Assembly (NCBI GenBank): GCA_028708585.1
Contig: JAQVYO010000094.1
Location: 1 to 6,048 of the forward strand
Source: Oscillospiraceae bacterium
GTDB lineage: Bacteria; Bacillota; Clostridia; Oscillospirales; Oscillospiraceae
Reading direction: 5' to 3'
DNA length: 6,048 nucleotides
Under the pieces are notes generated by a model that was not told where the DNA came from, ran no database searches, and saw nothing but the letters and a program-made list of their open reading frames with translations. Shown here piece by piece: positions 5,584-6,048 of the stretch. Made by a program: the position numbers and the translations under genes. The stretch's first letter is position 1, and every line of letters begins with the position of its first letter.

Positions 5584-6048
5584 CTATGTTCGGACGATGA
5601 CGCCGCAGCCAATGCGCGCTCCGGAAGCGCCGGCCGGTTGAGAGCGGTAGTCGTCTGGAAGCTGATGAATAATCATCGTTTTTCCAATCACTTGGTCCGG
5701 CGTGAACCGTCCTGTGTAAAATAACGTCCAGGCAAAGCCATCTGTGGCCATCAGAACGGGTAAATCGCCCGCATGGTTCGGATGGGGCACCCCCTGAGGG
5801 TTAAAATGTGGCCCCGCTTCCTGAAAAGAGACATCCCCGCCGGACGCGCAGCTGCCGCCCTCATGAATATGAAAGGCATAAAAATCGTTTCCAGGCAAAC
5901 CAGATATGTTGCAAAGCAAAAGGCTTCCCTCTAGAAATGGGTAAAACAGAACGGTGCCCTGAAGATCGGGAACCGCGCTGCTTCCCTGCACATGGCTGAT
6001 GGCGGAGGGGAGCCGCTGCAGTACTACCCGGGGCAGATAGGGTTCTTG
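5584..6048 (-). CDS. sodC: Cu/Zn superoxide dismutase family protein (5' end outside window)
   Basis: Cu/Zn superoxide dismutases convert superoxide to oxygen and hydrogen peroxide. The frame is open to the edge, giving 154 visible residues. The GTG at 5991 is not the likely start because the conserved region begins upstream of it (PRVVLQRLPSAISHVQGS). Counting from the first visible residue, the metal ligands are all present: His60 and His62 (FHIHE), bridging His81 (GPHFNP), His89, His92 and Asp95 (PHPNHAGDL) for zinc, and His128 (IIHQ) for copper. Cys67 and Cys148 (CGVI) are placed for the usual disulphide, and Arg145 matches the substrate-guiding arginine. The zinc loop is short: only two residues separate the second and third zinc histidines, where the classic enzyme has about eight. 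Similar short-loop proteins are common in clostridia. No signal peptide is visible, but the N-terminus is missing. It is convergent to gpsA and ends at the shared terminator. Confidence 0.92.
   Translation of the reverse strand, partial: QEPYLPRVVLQRLPSAISHVQGSSAVPDLQGTVLFYPFLEGSLLLCNISGLPGNDFYAFHIHEGGSCASGGDVSFQEAGPHFNPQGVPHPNHAGDLPVLMATDGFAWTLFYTGRFTPDQVIGKTMIIHQLPDDYRSQPAGASGARIGCGVIVRT

Overview
The window looks like chromosomal DNA of a low-to-mid-GC anaerobic Bacillota, most likely a member of Clostridia (Oscillospiraceae/Ruminococcaceae-like). The reasons are AGGAGG-type ribosome binding sites, a butyryl-CoA-dehydrogenase-like enzyme, the gene order DUF512 radical-SAM protein - der - plsY - gpsA that is typical of Clostridia, and a Cu/Zn superoxide dismutase of the short-loop type found in this group. 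The lineage is an inference from protein character and synteny; no rRNA or other marker is present.

Layout. Positions 1-485 hold the C-terminal 160 residues of a plus-strand acyl-CoA dehydrogenase, closed by a strong intrinsic terminator (504-536). Next comes an unusually large gap (about 570 bases between terminator and next start codon). It contains an AT-rich stretch, a good extended -10 promoter (587-615), a densely structured GA-rich block (about 622-930) without a credible protein, a perfect 18-bp inverted repeat (873-918), and a second promoter-like -10 box just before the next gene. From 1107 to 5467 four plus-strand genes follow each other closely: a PDZ/radical-SAM/DUF512 protein, the ribosome-assembly GTPase Der, the acyl-phosphate:glycerol-3-phosphate acyltransferase PlsY, and the glycerol-3-phosphate dehydrogenase GpsA. 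A strong hairpin (5505-5543) separates gpsA from a convergent minus-strand Cu/Zn superoxide dismutase gene whose 5' end lies beyond 6048.

How the genes work together. GpsA makes sn-glycerol-3-phosphate and PlsY acylates it, so this adjacent, translationally coupled pair makes lysophosphatidic acid, the first committed intermediate of membrane phospholipids. Der acts in assembly of the 50S ribosomal subunit. The DUF512 protein has no established function, and its constant position beside Der, PlsY and GpsA in Clostridia is the main clue to it. The most unusual part of the window is the structured non-coding block at about 587-982. I do not recognise it as a known RNA family, but it has its own promoter, mutually exclusive helices, a degenerate 25-nt periodicity and a long perfect hairpin.
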